Below are positions 36,371 to 44,857 of a DNA stretch of 64,000 bases, piece after piece (position 1 is the stretch's first letter; every line of letters begins with the position of its first letter). The notes under the pieces are model-generated. The model had not been told where the DNA came from. It saw only the letters and a program-made list of their open reading frames with translations, and ran no database searches. Origin of the DNA: an uncultured Clostridia bacterium (GTDB taxonomy: Bacteria; Bacillota_A; Clostridia; TANB77; CAG-508). The position numbers and the translations under genes are program-made. The DNA lies in contig CALYAC010000007.1 in assembly GCA_944393405.1 (NCBI GenBank), positions 1-64,000 on the forward strand. The letters are read 5' to 3'.

Positions 36371-37501
36371 ATGAAAAAGGTATTAATTTTTTATGCAGCA
36401 TATGGTGGAGGACATTTTTCTGCTGCTAAATCAATAAAACAATATTTGGATAAAAATTATGATGTAGAAACAGAAATCATTGATTGTATCGAATATATAA
36501 ATAAAGTTCTTAATAGAGTTACTACAGGCGCATATAAAGAAATGGCAAAAAAAGTTCCTAACTTATGGGGAAAAGTATATTCTAAATCACAAAAAGGAAT
36601 TTTAAGTCATGTAAGTTCTAGAACAAATAAAATGATGGCTATTAAATTAAAAAATTTAATAAAAGAAAAAAATCCTGATATTGTAATTTCTACTCATCCA
36701 TTTAGTAGTCAAATGGTTAGTTATCTTAGAAAAAAGCAAAAGATATTTTGTAAATTAGTTACAGTTCTAACAGATTATGCTCCTCATGATCAATGGCTTC
36801 TTGGTCATGAATATACTGATGCATTTTGTGTTTCTAATGAAAATATGAAAGAAGAGATTATTAAGTTTGGTGTAGAACCTAAAAAAGTGCATGTTACAGG
36901 CATTCCTTTATCAAGTAGATTCTTTGAAAAATTTGATAAAAATACAATATATAGTGAATTTAATTTAGATATTAATAAGCCTGTCGTTTTATTCTTTGGT
37001 GGTGGTGAATTTGGTCTTGGTAAAGACAGAACTTTAGAAGTTTTAGAATCAATTATTAACAATTTATCATCATATCAAATTATTGCTATCTCAGGAAAGA
37101 ATAAAAAAATGAATCAAAGTTTTCACGAACTAATAGATAAATTAGATGTATTAGATAGAGTAAAAATATTAGAATATACAAACAAAGTCCCTGAACTTAT
37201 GAGTATTTCAAGTCTAGTAGTAACAAAACCAGGTGGACTTACAACTAGCGAAAGTTTAGTCTCAGGACTACCAATATTAATAATTAATCCAATACCTGGT
37301 CAAGAAGAAGAAAACGCCGAATTCCTAGAAAAGAACCATGTTGCTGTATGGCTAAAGAAAAATGAAAATCCAAATAAAGTAATACATAAATTATTTAAAG
37401 ATCCTAAGACTCTTGATAGCATGAGAGAAAGTACTAAAAAATTAGCTAAGAGAAATTCAACTCAAGATATTTGTAACATAATAATGAATTTAATAAAATA
37501 A
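36371..37501 (+). CDS. Diacylglycerol glucosyltransferase-like glycosyltransferase (GT28/UgtP family)
   Basis: A 376-residue membrane-associated enzyme with the N-terminal acceptor motif 'AAYGGGHFSAAKSI' (from residue 9) and a C-terminal nucleotide-sugar domain with 'VVTKPGGLTTSESLVSGLP' and 'PIPGQEEENAEFL'. These are the signatures of monogalactosyl-/diglucosyl-diacylglycerol synthases related to MurG, which build glycolipids and the lipid anchor of lipoteichoic acid. The exact sugar cannot be told from sequence. A GGGG ribosome site precedes the ATG, and the unit ends at a strong terminator. Confidence 0.88.
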   Translation: MKKVLIFYAAYGGGHFSAAKSIKQYLDKNYDVETEIIDCIEYINKVLNRVTTGAYKEMAKKVPNLWGKVYSKSQKGILSHVSSRTNKMMAIKLKNLIKEKNPDIVISTHPFSSQMVSYLRKKQKIFCKLVTVLTDYAPHDQWLLGHEYTDAFCVSNENMKEEIIKFGVEPKKVHVTGIPLSSRFFEKFDKNTIYSEFNLDINKPVVLFFGGGEFGLGKDRTLEVLESIINNLSSYQIIAISGKNKKMNQSFHELIDKLDVLDRVKILEYTNKVPELMSISSLVVTKPGGLTTSESLVSGLPILIINPIPGQEEENAEFLEKNHVAVWLKKNENPNKVIHKLFKDPKTLDSMRESTKKLAKRNSTQDICNIIMNLIK

Positions 37502-37505
37502 TATA

Positions 37506-37565
37506 AAAAGAAGAGAAATTAAAATAGTATAAATAAGTGCTTAAAATTTCTCTTCTTTTATTTTA
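37506..37565. terminator. Bidirectional terminator
   Basis: AAAAGAAGAGAAATT (37506-37520) and AATTTCTCTTCTTTT (37545-37559) pair perfectly, with a T run on the plus strand and A/T-rich flank on the minus side. Confidence 0.85.
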
Positions 37566-37603
37566 TATTTTCTTATTACCTTTATTTAAAATTAAATATC
37601 TTT

Positions 37604-38203
37604 TTATAATTCTCTTCTTCCTTCTAATGCTTTAGATAATGTTACTTCATCTGTATATTCTAAATCTCCTCCTACAGGAATTCCATGTGCTATTCTAGTT
37701 ACTTTTACTCCAAGAGGCTTTACTAGTTTTGAAATATACATTGCAGTCGCTTCTCCTTCCACTCTTGGGTTTGTAGCTAAGATTATTTCTTTAACTTCTC
37801 CTCCCATTAGTCTTGATAATAATTCCTTTATTTTTATATCATCAGGTCCTACACCATTCATAGGTGAAATACTTCCATGAAGTACATGGTATAATCCTTT
37901 AAATTCATGTGTTCTTTCCATTGCCACAACATCTTTTACATCTTCTACTACACATATTACAGAATTATCTCTCATTGGGTTAGAACAAATCTCACATGGA
38001 TCTGTATCTGATATATTAAAACATTTAGAACAATACTTTAAATTCTTTTTAGCATTTTGTATGGCCGAAATAAATTCATTAGTTTCTTCTTCACTTGCAT
38101 TTAATATATAAAATGCAAGTCTTGCAGCCGTTTTACTACCTATACTTGGCAATTTTTCAAAAGCTTCTATTAATTTTTCTATTGATGGTGAATAATATGA
38201 CAT
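37604..38203 (-). CDS. recR: Recombination protein RecR
   Basis: A 199-residue protein of the RecFOR pathway that loads RecA on gapped DNA. It has an N-terminal helix-hairpin-helix ('[13 protein letters not shown]'), a C4 zinc finger (Cys58, 61, 70, 73) and a Toprim domain starting at '[11 protein letters not shown]'. Its length is standard. It is the last gene of the conserved Firmicutes cluster dnaX-ybaB-recR, with 19 bases between ybaB and recR. Confidence 0.97.
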   Translation of the reverse strand: MSYYSPSIEKLIEAFEKLPSIGSKTAARLAFYILNASEEETNEFISAIQNAKKNLKYCSKCFNISDTDPCEICSNPMRDNSVICVVEDVKDVVAMERTHEFKGLYHVLHGSISPMNGVGPDDIKIKELLSRLMGGEVKEIILATNPRVEGEATAMYISKLVKPLGVKVTRIAHGIPVGGDLEYTDEVTLSKALEGRREL

Positions 38204-38222
38204 ATTTTACTCACTTTCCTTA

Positions 38223-38564
38223 CTACATTAAACCTGGTATATTATATTTTCCAAGTGCTGCTGCTTGTTCTGTATCAACTTTTCTTAAAGCTTCATTTAC
38301 AGATGTTAAAATTAAATCTTGTAACATTTCTACATCTTCTGGATCAACAACTTCTTGTTTTATTTTTATTTCTTTTATTTCTTTATTCCCTGATACTTTA
38401 ACATATACTGCTCCTCCACCTGCTGTTGCTTCAAATTCTTTTAATGCTAATTCTTCTTGTGATTTTTCCATATCTGATTGCATTTTTTTAGCTTCTTTCA
38501 TTAATTGGTTGATATTCATTCCACCAAATCCTCCCATTCCTGGGAATCCTCCTCTTTTTGCCAT
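38223..38564 (-). CDS. ybaB: YbaB/EbfC nucleoid-associated DNA-binding protein
   Basis: A 113-residue dimeric DNA-binding protein. A Gly/Met-rich start (FPGMGGFGGMN) precedes a helix with 'MKEAKKMQSDMEKSQEEL' and the family strand 'EATAGGGAVYVKVSGN'. The conserved position between dnaX and recR supports the call. AGGAGAAA precedes the ATG. Confidence 0.95.
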   Translation of the reverse strand: MAKRGGFPGMGGFGGMNINQLMKEAKKMQSDMEKSQEELALKEFEATAGGGAVYVKVSGNKEIKEIKIKQEVVDPEDVEMLQDLILTSVNEALRKVDTEQAAALGKYNIPGLM

Positions 38565-38597
38565 AATACATTTCTCCTTTTTATTTAATCTTATATT

Positions 38598-40172
38598 TTA
38601 GTCTATTATATTTATTGGAATATCTAAATCGTTTGCCATATTTTCTATTGCTGACGTTTCATTTTTTTTATCATTTTTAGGCAAAGAATCTATATTCTCA
38701 ATTATTCTAACTCTCATATCTTTTCCATATTCCATAGAAACAATTTTAGATAAATCATTTATACTTTCTGGTTTTTCTAAAATTGTTTTACCAAATGCTG
38801 TAATTCCATCTGGAAAGCTAATACCTATTACCATATCATTTAATTCAACTGCTTTAGCTTTAATTAAATTAGAATATATCATAATTTTCCCAGCTGATCT
38901 TAATTCATTAAGAATATTTTTCCATCCTTTTGCTTCTTTATATCCTGATAAAGCCTTTTGTATATCTAAATCATTTGCTTTTTCAATTTTTTTGGCGCTT
39001 TCTAAACTAGGGCTACTTGGTTTTTCTGAATTATTCACAGTTTTACTTGCTTTTTCTTTTGGTTTATCCACAGTTTCCACATGTGTTTCTACTATGTTTT
39101 CACTACATAATTTTATTATTTCTACCTGGAATAATATGCTCTTTTGTGTAGACCATTTCATATCATTTTCTAATTTTGAAAGATCAGTTATTATATATAA
39201 AAGTCTTTCTTTTGAGATTTCTTTTGCTAATTTATCAATTTCTGCTATTTCTGACTCATTATATATTTCAAGTTTACCAGTAACCTTATATACTAGAATA
39301 TCTTTTACATATTTTATAATTTCCCACAATAAATTATTAAGATCTTTTCCTTCATTTAGTACAATATCTACTGATTTAATTACTTCTTCCACATTATATT
39401 CTATAAAAGATTTAACTATTGAATTAATATATGTAAGTTTTGGAATTCCTACTAAATCTTTTATTCTGTCCTCATCAATATTAGTATCGCCATCTTGTAA
39501 GCATCTTTCTAATATACTTAGTGCATCTCTCATTGCTCCTTCTGATAAAGTTGCAATTAACTTTAAAGCCCCTTCTGTTATTTCTATATCACTTTCTTTT
39601 ACTATATAATTTAATCGTTTAATAATATTTTCATTTGATATTTTTTTAAAATCAAATCTTTGACACCTTGAAAGTATTGTTGCAGGTAACTTTTGTGGTT
39701 CTGTTGTTGCTAAGATAAATTTTACATGTGCTGGTGGTTCTTCTAATGTTTTTAATAAAGCATTAAAAGCACCTGTTGATAACATATGAACCTCATCTAT
39801 AATATATACTCTATATTTTGCAAGAGTAGGTAAAAAGTTCACTTCTTCTCTTATTGAACGTATATCTTCAACACTATTATTTGATGCAGCATCCATTTCT
39901 ACGATATCAGTAAGAGATCCTGAAAGTGCAGCTTTGCATATTTCACATTCATTACATGGCTCTCCATCTATTGGATGAAGGCAATTAACTGCTCTAGCTA
40001 GTACTTTTGCAGCAGAAGTCTTTCCTGTTCCTCTTCCTCCATTAAACAAATATGCATGCCCCACTCTTCCTGCTATAATTTGATTTTTTAATGTTTTTGT
40101 AATATGTTCTTGTCCAACTATTTCTTCAAATTTTAAAGGTCTAAATTTTCTATATAAAGCTGTATACGACAA
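38598..40172 (-). CDS. dnaX: DNA polymerase III subunits gamma and tau
   Basis: A 524-residue AAA+ clamp-loader subunit. Walker A is GGRGTGKTS (45-53); zinc ligands are Cys64, 73, 76 and 79. Walker B reads 'VYIIDEVHML' and the SRC motif 'LSRCQRFDF' follows. The C-terminal 160 residues form a short tau-type tail. It starts with TTG at 40172 after GAGGGTGA. It lies directly downstream of the SRP RNA gene, a common neighbour in Firmicutes. I see no obvious slippery site needed to make a shorter gamma form. Confidence 0.96.
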   Translation of the reverse strand: MSYTALYRKFRPLKFEEIVGQEHITKTLKNQIIAGRVGHAYLFNGGRGTGKTSAAKVLARAVNCLHPIDGEPCNECEICKAALSGSLTDIVEMDAASNNSVEDIRSIREEVNFLPTLAKYRVYIIDEVHMLSTGAFNALLKTLEEPPAHVKFILATTEPQKLPATILSRCQRFDFKKISNENIIKRLNYIVKESDIEITEGALKLIATLSEGAMRDALSILERCLQDGDTNIDEDRIKDLVGIPKLTYINSIVKSFIEYNVEEVIKSVDIVLNEGKDLNNLLWEIIKYVKDILVYKVTGKLEIYNESEIAEIDKLAKEISKERLLYIITDLSKLENDMKWSTQKSILFQVEIIKLCSENIVETHVETVDKPKEKASKTVNNSEKPSSPSLESAKKIEKANDLDIQKALSGYKEAKGWKNILNELRSAGKIMIYSNLIKAKAVELNDMVIGISFPDGITAFGKTILEKPESINDLSKIVSMEYGKDMRVRIIENIDSLPKNDKKNETSAIENMANDLDIPINIID

Positions 40173-40198
40173 TCTATATCACCCTCTATCTTTAAAAA

Positions 40199-40335
40199 AT
40201 GGTGTGAGTCATTTAACTACTCTATGGAAGTTCCCACACAAGAATTACTGTTTATTGCTGCTTCCTCCCGGACCTGACAAGGTTCGCAGGTTCTTGTTGG
40301 TCCCCTCCATACAATAGTTAAATTTCTCATACCAT
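40199..40335 (-). ncRNA. ffs: Signal recognition particle RNA (4.5S/scRNA)
   Basis: On the minus strand the SRP54-binding helix is clear: GACC...GGAGG-type symmetric loop with the GGGAGGAAGCAGC element and the CCTGCGAACCTTGTCAGG stem around the tetraloop region. Long outer arms (ATGGT..GAGAAATTTAACTA and its partner ending ACACCAT) close the molecule at about 137 bases. This RNA joins Ffh to target signal-peptide-bearing ribosomes. A textbook promoter sits directly upstream. Confidence 0.95.
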
Positions 40336-40339
40336 TTGT

Positions 40340-40368
40340 ATTATATACTTTTTTTATTCATTTATCAA
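40340..40368 (-). promoter_or_regulatory. Promoter of the SRP RNA gene
   Basis: On the minus strand, TTGATA (40363-40368) and TATAAT (40340-40345) are separated by exactly 17 bases. Transcription would begin at the 5' end of the SRP RNA. Confidence 0.8.
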
Positions 40369-40385
40369 GTGTTATAACCTATTTT

Positions 40386-41144
40386 CTATATACTTTCTCT
40401 CTTAAATATCACATCACTCATATCAGTTTTTTCTATACTGCATGTTCCTTCTTCTGTAATATTTCCGCAAGGCATATCTAATGATATATTTGCTCTATAT
40501 TTACAATTATCTACTTTTATAACTAAATCAAAATTCACAGTAAAAGCTGCATCTTCTGTACTTACATCTACTTTATTTAATAAAGTTCCATCATGAGTTA
40601 TTTGTTTGTCTTTATTTGAAGTATATTCACCAATTCCTACATTACTGAATCTAATTAATGCACTTCCACCATTTCTTCCAATCTCTAGTGTTTTTGGATT
40701 ACTTTCTGTTCCACCTTTATATTCAAGACTTTCATTTACAACAAATTCATCTGAATTTTCATAAATTCTTCCATCAACACTATTAGGCATAAATACTTTA
40801 ATTTCACCTTTGTTAGGTGCTTTTGTTATATTGATATTTTCTATAACCACACCTTTTATTGTTTTTTCTTTGCCTTTATATTCTTCATTTTTATCTATGT
40901 AAAAATATACATCATTGTTTTGTTCTATATCAAAGTTCCATCTTTGTTTCTCTTTATCATCATCTTCTTTTTCATTTCCCTCAGCAGTACTAATTAGTAT
41001 AATCTTTGACAAATTAAAAGGCATATTCTTGTCACCTTCTACTTGATATCTTATCATTACAGTAGCAACTAATATGATAATAATAGCGAAGGCTATTATA
41101 GCAATGCTAAGCTTAATTATTTGTTTTTTCCTTTCTTTTTCCAT
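40386..41144 (-). CDS. Unknown membrane-anchored protein (252 residues)
   Basis: A basic N-terminus and a membrane helix (about 11-31) are followed by an outer beta-rich domain. It has paired Cys in 'DNCKYRANISLDMPCGNI' and a third in 'EEGTCSIE', which may form a disulfide outside the cell. I do not recognise the family. It lies between tRNA-Ser and SRP RNA, with AGGAGG before the ATG, and carries no clear partner gene. Confidence 0.7.
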   Translation of the reverse strand: MEKERKKQIIKLSIAIIAFAIIIILVATVMIRYQVEGDKNMPFNLSKIILISTAEGNEKEDDDKEKQRWNFDIEQNNDVYFYIDKNEEYKGKEKTIKGVVIENINITKAPNKGEIKVFMPNSVDGRIYENSDEFVVNESLEYKGGTESNPKTLEIGRNGGSALIRFSNVGIGEYTSNKDKQITHDGTLLNKVDVSTEDAAFTVNFDLVIKVDNCKYRANISLDMPCGNITEEGTCSIEKTDMSDVIFKRESI

Positions 41145-41159
41145 TATTCCTCCTTAATT

Positions 41160-41251
41160 TGGCGGAGTGAGTGGGATTCGAACCCACGTGGCACTATTCA
41201 TGCCTAACTGATTTCGAATCAGCCTCGTTATGACCTCTTCGATATCACTCC
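41160..41251 (-). tRNA. tRNA-Ser (anticodon CGA)
   Basis: A class II tRNA with a long variable arm, ending in encoded CCA. The acceptor arms GGAGTGA and TCACTCC pair fully. The anticodon loop is TTCGAAA inside stem CTGA/TCAG, giving anticodon CGA. It reads UCG. Confidence 0.95.
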
Positions 41252-41272
41252 ATATTCATGTATTTAATTATT

Positions 41273-41533
41273 TTATTCTATAACCTCTCTATCAATTTCT
41301 TCCTTATTTTTATCTTTTTTTAAACTCTTTTGTCTTTCTAAAGCAAATTTTCTTTGTTCTTCTAAAGAGCTCACTCCTTCAGATAGTTCTTCTTTTATAT
41401 TTCTTTTTGAATCTTTTGAAGCCTCTCTTTTTTTAATATATGGTTCTTTAGATTTATAATCTATGGTTAAATTTCCATCTTTTTCTCTTTTAAAGTTATA
41501 TCCTCTTTTGGCAATTATTCCGAAATCTGTCAC
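41273..41533 (-). CDS. Unknown protein, C-terminal fragment (frameshifted)
   Basis: The distal part of the protein begun at 41496-42197. It is a charged, Lys/Glu-rich stretch of about 86 residues that starts 'TDFGIIAKRGYNFKREKDGN' and ends in coiled-coil-like helices. The GTG at 41533 is probably not a true start; the reading frame upstream of it continues as 'FQWYLVTDFG' once one extra base is removed. It overlaps the N-terminal fragment by 38 bases. Confidence 0.6.
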   Translation of the reverse strand: MTDFGIIAKRGYNFKREKDGNLTIDYKSKEPYIKKREASKDSKRNIKEELSEGVSSLEEQRKFALERQKSLKKDKNKEEIDREVIE

Positions 41534-42197
41534 TAAATACCATTGGAAAATATCTTCTAAGCTCTGGATCTTCTAGATCCATTGGTTTACCTGTTAATTT
41601 AAATCTTATATCATATATATCTTCTTTTTTCATTGCATCTTTTGGATTTCCAAATCCAAGTTTTGCAAGTGCAATTCTTTTCTTTTTCCAAAACTTATCT
41701 TCATAATCTTTTATATATCCTAAATCGCGAAGCTTTCTAAATGTTTTTTGATTTATTCTATGAGAAAAGGTTTGAAAAGTATGTTCTTCACCTTTTGAAT
41801 TATATGGCTTAAATTTTGAAACACCTATTATTGCTTGAAGTTGCATAAAAGCTGCTTTTTCACCATTATTCATACCTTTCATTTTAGCAGTTAAATCATA
41901 TCTAGTTACATCTTGACTAATTAATATATTATTACCTTTCTTACTAGTAATAAATGATAAGTCTTTATACCCTTTATAAATTGTATTATTGGCTAGTCTT
42001 TGGCCTTGAATAATAGCTCCAATAAATGTTGGTGGTACTAATACAGGAAACAAGGCCGTGGAAATTCCCATAGCAGCAGTTAATCCTAAAAAAGCTGCAC
42101 CATGTCCAAGTATTTTAGCTGACTTTGTACCAACTCTTTTAATATTTTCAATTATTGACCTACTTCCAGTAACTACTGGTAAATCTGTTTTAGCCAT
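41496..42197 (-). CDS. Unknown membrane-associated protein, N-terminal fragment (frameshifted)
   Basis: Residues 28-65 form two hydrophobic helices (a membrane hairpin) after a short polar start. A soluble region follows with 'QTFSHRINQKTFRKLRDLGYI', which resembles a helix-turn-helix, and 'WKKKRIALAKLGFGNP'. The frame ends abruptly after 'RRYFPMVFSDRF'. I do not recognise the family. Its ATG shares an overlap with the tadA stop, so the two are translationally coupled. Confidence 0.65.
   Translation of the reverse strand: MAKTDLPVVTGSRSIIENIKRVGTKSAKILGHGAAFLGLTAAMGISTALFPVLVPPTFIGAIIQGQRLANNTIYKGYKDLSFITSKKGNNILISQDVTRYDLTAKMKGMNNGEKAAFMQLQAIIGVSKFKPYNSKGEEHTFQTFSHRINQKTFRKLRDLGYIKDYEDKFWKKKRIALAKLGFGNPKDAMKKEDIYDIRFKLTGKPMDLEDPELRRYFPMVFSDRFRNNCQKRI
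41545..41546 (-). other. Single-base insertion splitting the unknown gene
   Basis: The minus strand reads TATTTTCCAATGG. Dropping one C gives RRYFQWYLVTDFG and joins 41496-42197 to 41273-41533. The total span of 925 bases becomes 924, a multiple of three, giving 307 residues. Confidence 0.75.
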
Positions 42198-42667
42198 TAT
42201 TCCCCTCTATTTTTTATTTTTCTTAAGTTAATAAAAAAGTCTTTTAATACTTTCTCACAATCATCTTTTAGTATTCCAGTTTCTTCTTCTACTATATGAT
42301 TAAATTTATAGTCTTTTAATAAATTCAAAACAGAACCACATGCTCCTGTTTTTTCATCCATTGCTCCAATATACACTTTTTTTATCCTTGATTGAATTAT
42401 AGCTCCAGCACACATTGAGCAAGGCTCTAAAGTCACATACATCTCACAGTCATTAAGTCTCCAATTATTTAACTTTTTACTTGCTTTTTGTATTGCAATG
42501 ATTTCAGCATGCTTTGTAGTATCCTTCTTTTCTTCTTTAATGTTATGACCTCTTGCTATAATTTTACCATCTTTAACTATAACAGCTCCTACTGGTATTT
42601 CTAATTTATTATATGCTTTTTTAGCTTCTTTTAAAGCTTCTTTCATATATTTTTCTTTTTCTTCCAT
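42197..42667 (-). CDS. tadA: tRNA-specific adenosine deaminase
   Basis: A 156-residue zinc deaminase that turns A34 into inosine in the wobble position of tRNA-Arg(ACG). The catalytic HAE is at 53-55 and the zinc PCxxC at 82-86 (Cys83, Cys86). The conserved N-terminal 'IPVGAVIVKDGKIIARGHN' is present. It is flanked by tRNA-Arg(CCT) and overlaps the next gene by one base. Confidence 0.95.
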   Translation of the reverse strand: MEEKEKYMKEALKEAKKAYNKLEIPVGAVIVKDGKIIARGHNIKEEKKDTTKHAEIIAIQKASKKLNNWRLNDCEMYVTLEPCSMCAGAIIQSRIKKVYIGAMDEKTGACGSVLNLLKDYKFNHIVEEETGILKDDCEKVLKDFFINLRKIKNRGE

Positions 42668-42687
42668 AATAATCCTCTAAAATAATT

Positions 42688-42764
<77 letters not shown>

Positions 42765-42823
42765 ATATATATAATATGCTAATATATTTTATATTATTTT
42801 AAAAAATTAATCAAGTGTTTTAT

Positions 42824-42852
42824 TTAATCTCACTTGACATAAATGTTATAAT
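42824..42852 (+). promoter_or_regulatory. Extended -10 promoter of ttcA
   Basis: TTAATC (42824-42829) and TATAAT (42847-42852) are spaced 17 bases apart. TG one base before the -10 makes it an extended -10 site. It stands divergent from tRNA-Arg(CCT). Confidence 0.6.
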
Positions 42853-42894
42853 GTTATTCGATTATAAATAAATTATTAGTTTTAGAGGTATGTT

Positions 42895-43611
42895 ATGCAA
42901 AAAATATTAGGATATTTAAGAAAAGCTATAGAACATTATAATATGATTGAAGAAGGAGATAAAATAGCTGTAGCACTATCCGGTGGTAAAGATTCTATCA
43001 CTTTACTTATGGGACTAAAAGCACTTCAAAGATTTTACCCTAAACATTTTGATATATTAGCAATTAGTATAAATCCAGGATTTGAATTTTTCGATTCAAA
43101 TTTTCTAGAAGAAACATGTAAAAAAATTAATGTAGAATTTATTGAAGCTAAAAGTAATATAAAAGAAATAGTTTTTGATATTCGTAAAGAAAAAAATCCA
43201 TGCTCTTTATGTGCGAATTTACGTAGAGGAATATTAAATTCAGTAGCAATAGAACACGGTTGTAATAAATTAGCTCTTGGTCATAATGAAGATGATGTTT
43301 TAGAAACTTTTTTTCTAAATATGCTTTATGCAGGTAATCTCTCTACTTTTGCACCTGTTAGTTATATGGACAGATCAGGTATAACATTAATTAGACCACT
43401 AATTTATGCATCTGAAAAAGAGATAAAAAAATTCATAAAAAGAAATAATGTTAAAGTAATGAATAAGAACTGTCCTATGGACGGTATTTCTAAAAGAGAA
43501 ACAATGAAAGATTTGTTATATAAATTTACTATAGAAATTCCTAATGTTAGAGCTAACCTAATGGGAGCTATAAAAAGAGCAAATATAAATGGATGGAAAG
43601 AAATAAAATAG
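42895..43611 (+). CDS. ttcA: TtcA-family tRNA 2-thiocytidine biosynthesis protein
   Basis: A 238-residue PP-loop ATPase with SGGKDS (29-34) that adenylates its target base for thiolation. The C-x2-C pair (Cys103, Cys106 in 'NPCSLCANLRRG') and a third Cys in 'NKNCPMDG' are the iron-sulfur ligands of TtcA. 'LALGHNEDDVLETFFLNM' is the characteristic second motif. TtcA makes 2-thiocytidine at position 32 of some tRNAs. Related family members act on other bases, so the target is inferred. Its neighbours tadA and tRNA genes fit a tRNA-modification role. Confidence 0.88.
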   Translation: MQKILGYLRKAIEHYNMIEEGDKIAVALSGGKDSITLLMGLKALQRFYPKHFDILAISINPGFEFFDSNFLEETCKKINVEFIEAKSNIKEIVFDIRKEKNPCSLCANLRRGILNSVAIEHGCNKLALGHNEDDVLETFFLNMLYAGNLSTFAPVSYMDRSGITLIRPLIYASEKEIKKFIKRNNVKVMNKNCPMDGISKRETMKDLLYKFTIEIPNVRANLMGAIKRANINGWKEIK

Positions 43612-43634
43612 AAAAAACTTTAATAAAGCATTAT

Positions 43635-43670
43635 AAAAAGGATAGAATTATAAAATTTCTATCCTTTTTT
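43635..43670. terminator. Bidirectional terminator
   Basis: AAAAAGGATAGAA pairs with TTCTATCCTTTTT across a short loop. The plus-strand T run ends ttcA. The hairpin lies across the stop codon of the minus-strand signal-peptidase-like gene. Confidence 0.85.
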
Positions 43671-44231
43671 ATTTAAATTTCTTTTATTTTTTAATACTTT
43701 ATATATCACTACATATATTATAGATATTATTATAAATAAACACACAAATCCATTTTGAAATACTTTAGCAAATAGTCCAATTATAGGAAATGAAAAAATC
43801 ACTTTTCCTATAATATCTTCACTTTTTACTCCCTCTATATTTGGGTTAATATTATTATCTCCCTTAAAAATATATTGTATATTTCCATTATTGGTATCAA
43901 TATAATATAATCTCTGTACGAAAATCTTTTCATTTAATTTATATGCATATATATTTCCTTCTTGCATATCATATTCTTTTTCTTTTCCTATTACTATCAA
44001 ATCACTATTTTGTAACTCAGGCTTCATAGAATCAAATGAATTTCCTGTAATTATACTTATATTTCCAATTTGTAAATACTCTTTTTTAAAAAAGATTTTA
44101 TTAAAATTGAATATTAAGCTATATAGAATTAATATTAATATACATATAAAAATTATATATTTAATTATATTAAAAACAATTCTTTTAATTGCTTTTGCTT
44201 TATTTTGTTTGTTTTTGCTATTTATTCTCAT
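43659..44231 (-). CDS. Signal peptidase I-like protein with altered catalytic dyad
   Basis: About 190 residues with a membrane helix near the start, a peptidase fold and a second helix near the end. The nucleophile motif is present ('NSFDSMKPEL', Ser73 in numbering from an upstream TTG at 44246). The dyad His or Lys normally found in 'xHRV' or 'VKRV' is replaced by Gln in 'IFVQRLYYID' (Gln111). The 'FKGDNN' box is kept. It could be inactive, a regulator of the neighbouring intact enzyme, or use another base. It follows the SipW-type peptidase gene with a 14-base overlap. Confidence 0.7.
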   Translation of the reverse strand: MRINSKNKQNKAKAIKRIVFNIIKYIIFICILILILYSLIFNFNKIFFKKEYLQIGNISIITGNSFDSMKPELQNSDLIVIGKEKEYDMQEGNIYAYKLNEKIFVQRLYYIDTNNGNIQYIFKGDNNINPNIEGVKSEDIIGKVIFSFPIIGLFAKVFQNGFVCLFIIISIIYVVIYKVLKNKRNLNKKG

Positions 44232-44805
44232 ATTTTTGTTTCTCAATTTCTTTCTTTTCTCTTCTTATTTCACTTTTTTCTTTCTTATGCAATTTATATA
44301 AACAAAATAATAATATTATTAAAATTATTATTAGAATTATTAATTTGTCTTGCATAAATATAAATATATTTCCCAATGCTGGAATCGTTAAAATTAATTT
44401 TCCTTCAATATTTTCATATAGTATGCTTTCATTGTCTGTAGTAATATTGTTATCTCCCTTTGTAATATATTCTTTATGTCCATCTTTTTCTATTATATCT
44501 ATCACTCTATGTGTTGTGATTAGTCCATCTTTTTTATATGTAATAATATCATCTTTTTTTATTTCATCTTCTTTACAACTTTCTACTACAATAATGTCTC
44601 CTTGATTTATTGAACCTGCCATACTGCTTGATACTATAACAAATGCTTTATATCCGAATAAGTTTAGTCCTTTAACTCCATTTACGGCTGAAATTCCAAC
44701 TAGTATCATATTGTATAAAAATATTACTATAAAAATACCTAAAATAATTTTAACAATTTTTAATTTTTTTTCTCTTTTGTTTATTGAATCTATGTCATAT
44801 TTCAT
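44218..44805 (-). CDS. sipW: SipW-type signal peptidase I
   Basis: A 195-residue membrane peptidase of the Ser-His (ER/SipW) class. It has an N-terminal helix (about 17-40), the nucleophile in 'SSSMAGSINQGD' (Ser61), His99 in 'ITTHRVIDI', the 'TKGDNN' box and a C-terminal helix (about 170-190). The His rather than Lys marks SipW-like enzymes, which in Bacillus cut the signal peptides of TasA and YqxM. Several TasA-like genes lie upstream, its likely substrates. AAGGAAGAAAG precedes the ATG. Confidence 0.9.
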   Translation of the reverse strand: MKYDIDSINKREKKLKIVKIILGIFIVIFLYNMILVGISAVNGVKGLNLFGYKAFVIVSSSMAGSINQGDIIVVESCKEDEIKKDDIITYKKDGLITTHRVIDIIEKDGHKEYITKGDNNITTDNESILYENIEGKLILTIPALGNIFIFMQDKLIILIIILIILLFCLYKLHKKEKSEIRREKKEIEKQKYENK

Positions 44806-44826
44806 ATCTTTCTTCCTTTTTATATC

Positions 44827-44856
44827 ATATAAGACAGATATGAATCTGTCTTATAT
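44827..44856 (-). other. Strong intergenic hairpin without T tract
   Basis: ATATAAGACAGAT and ATCTGTCTTATAT form a 13-base-pair stem with a 4-base loop. It lies between the stop of the 2834-residue gene and sipW. No run of T follows on the minus strand. It may be a processing or partial-termination site that sets the ratio of peptidase to giant protein. Confidence 0.5.
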
Positions 44857-44857
44857 A

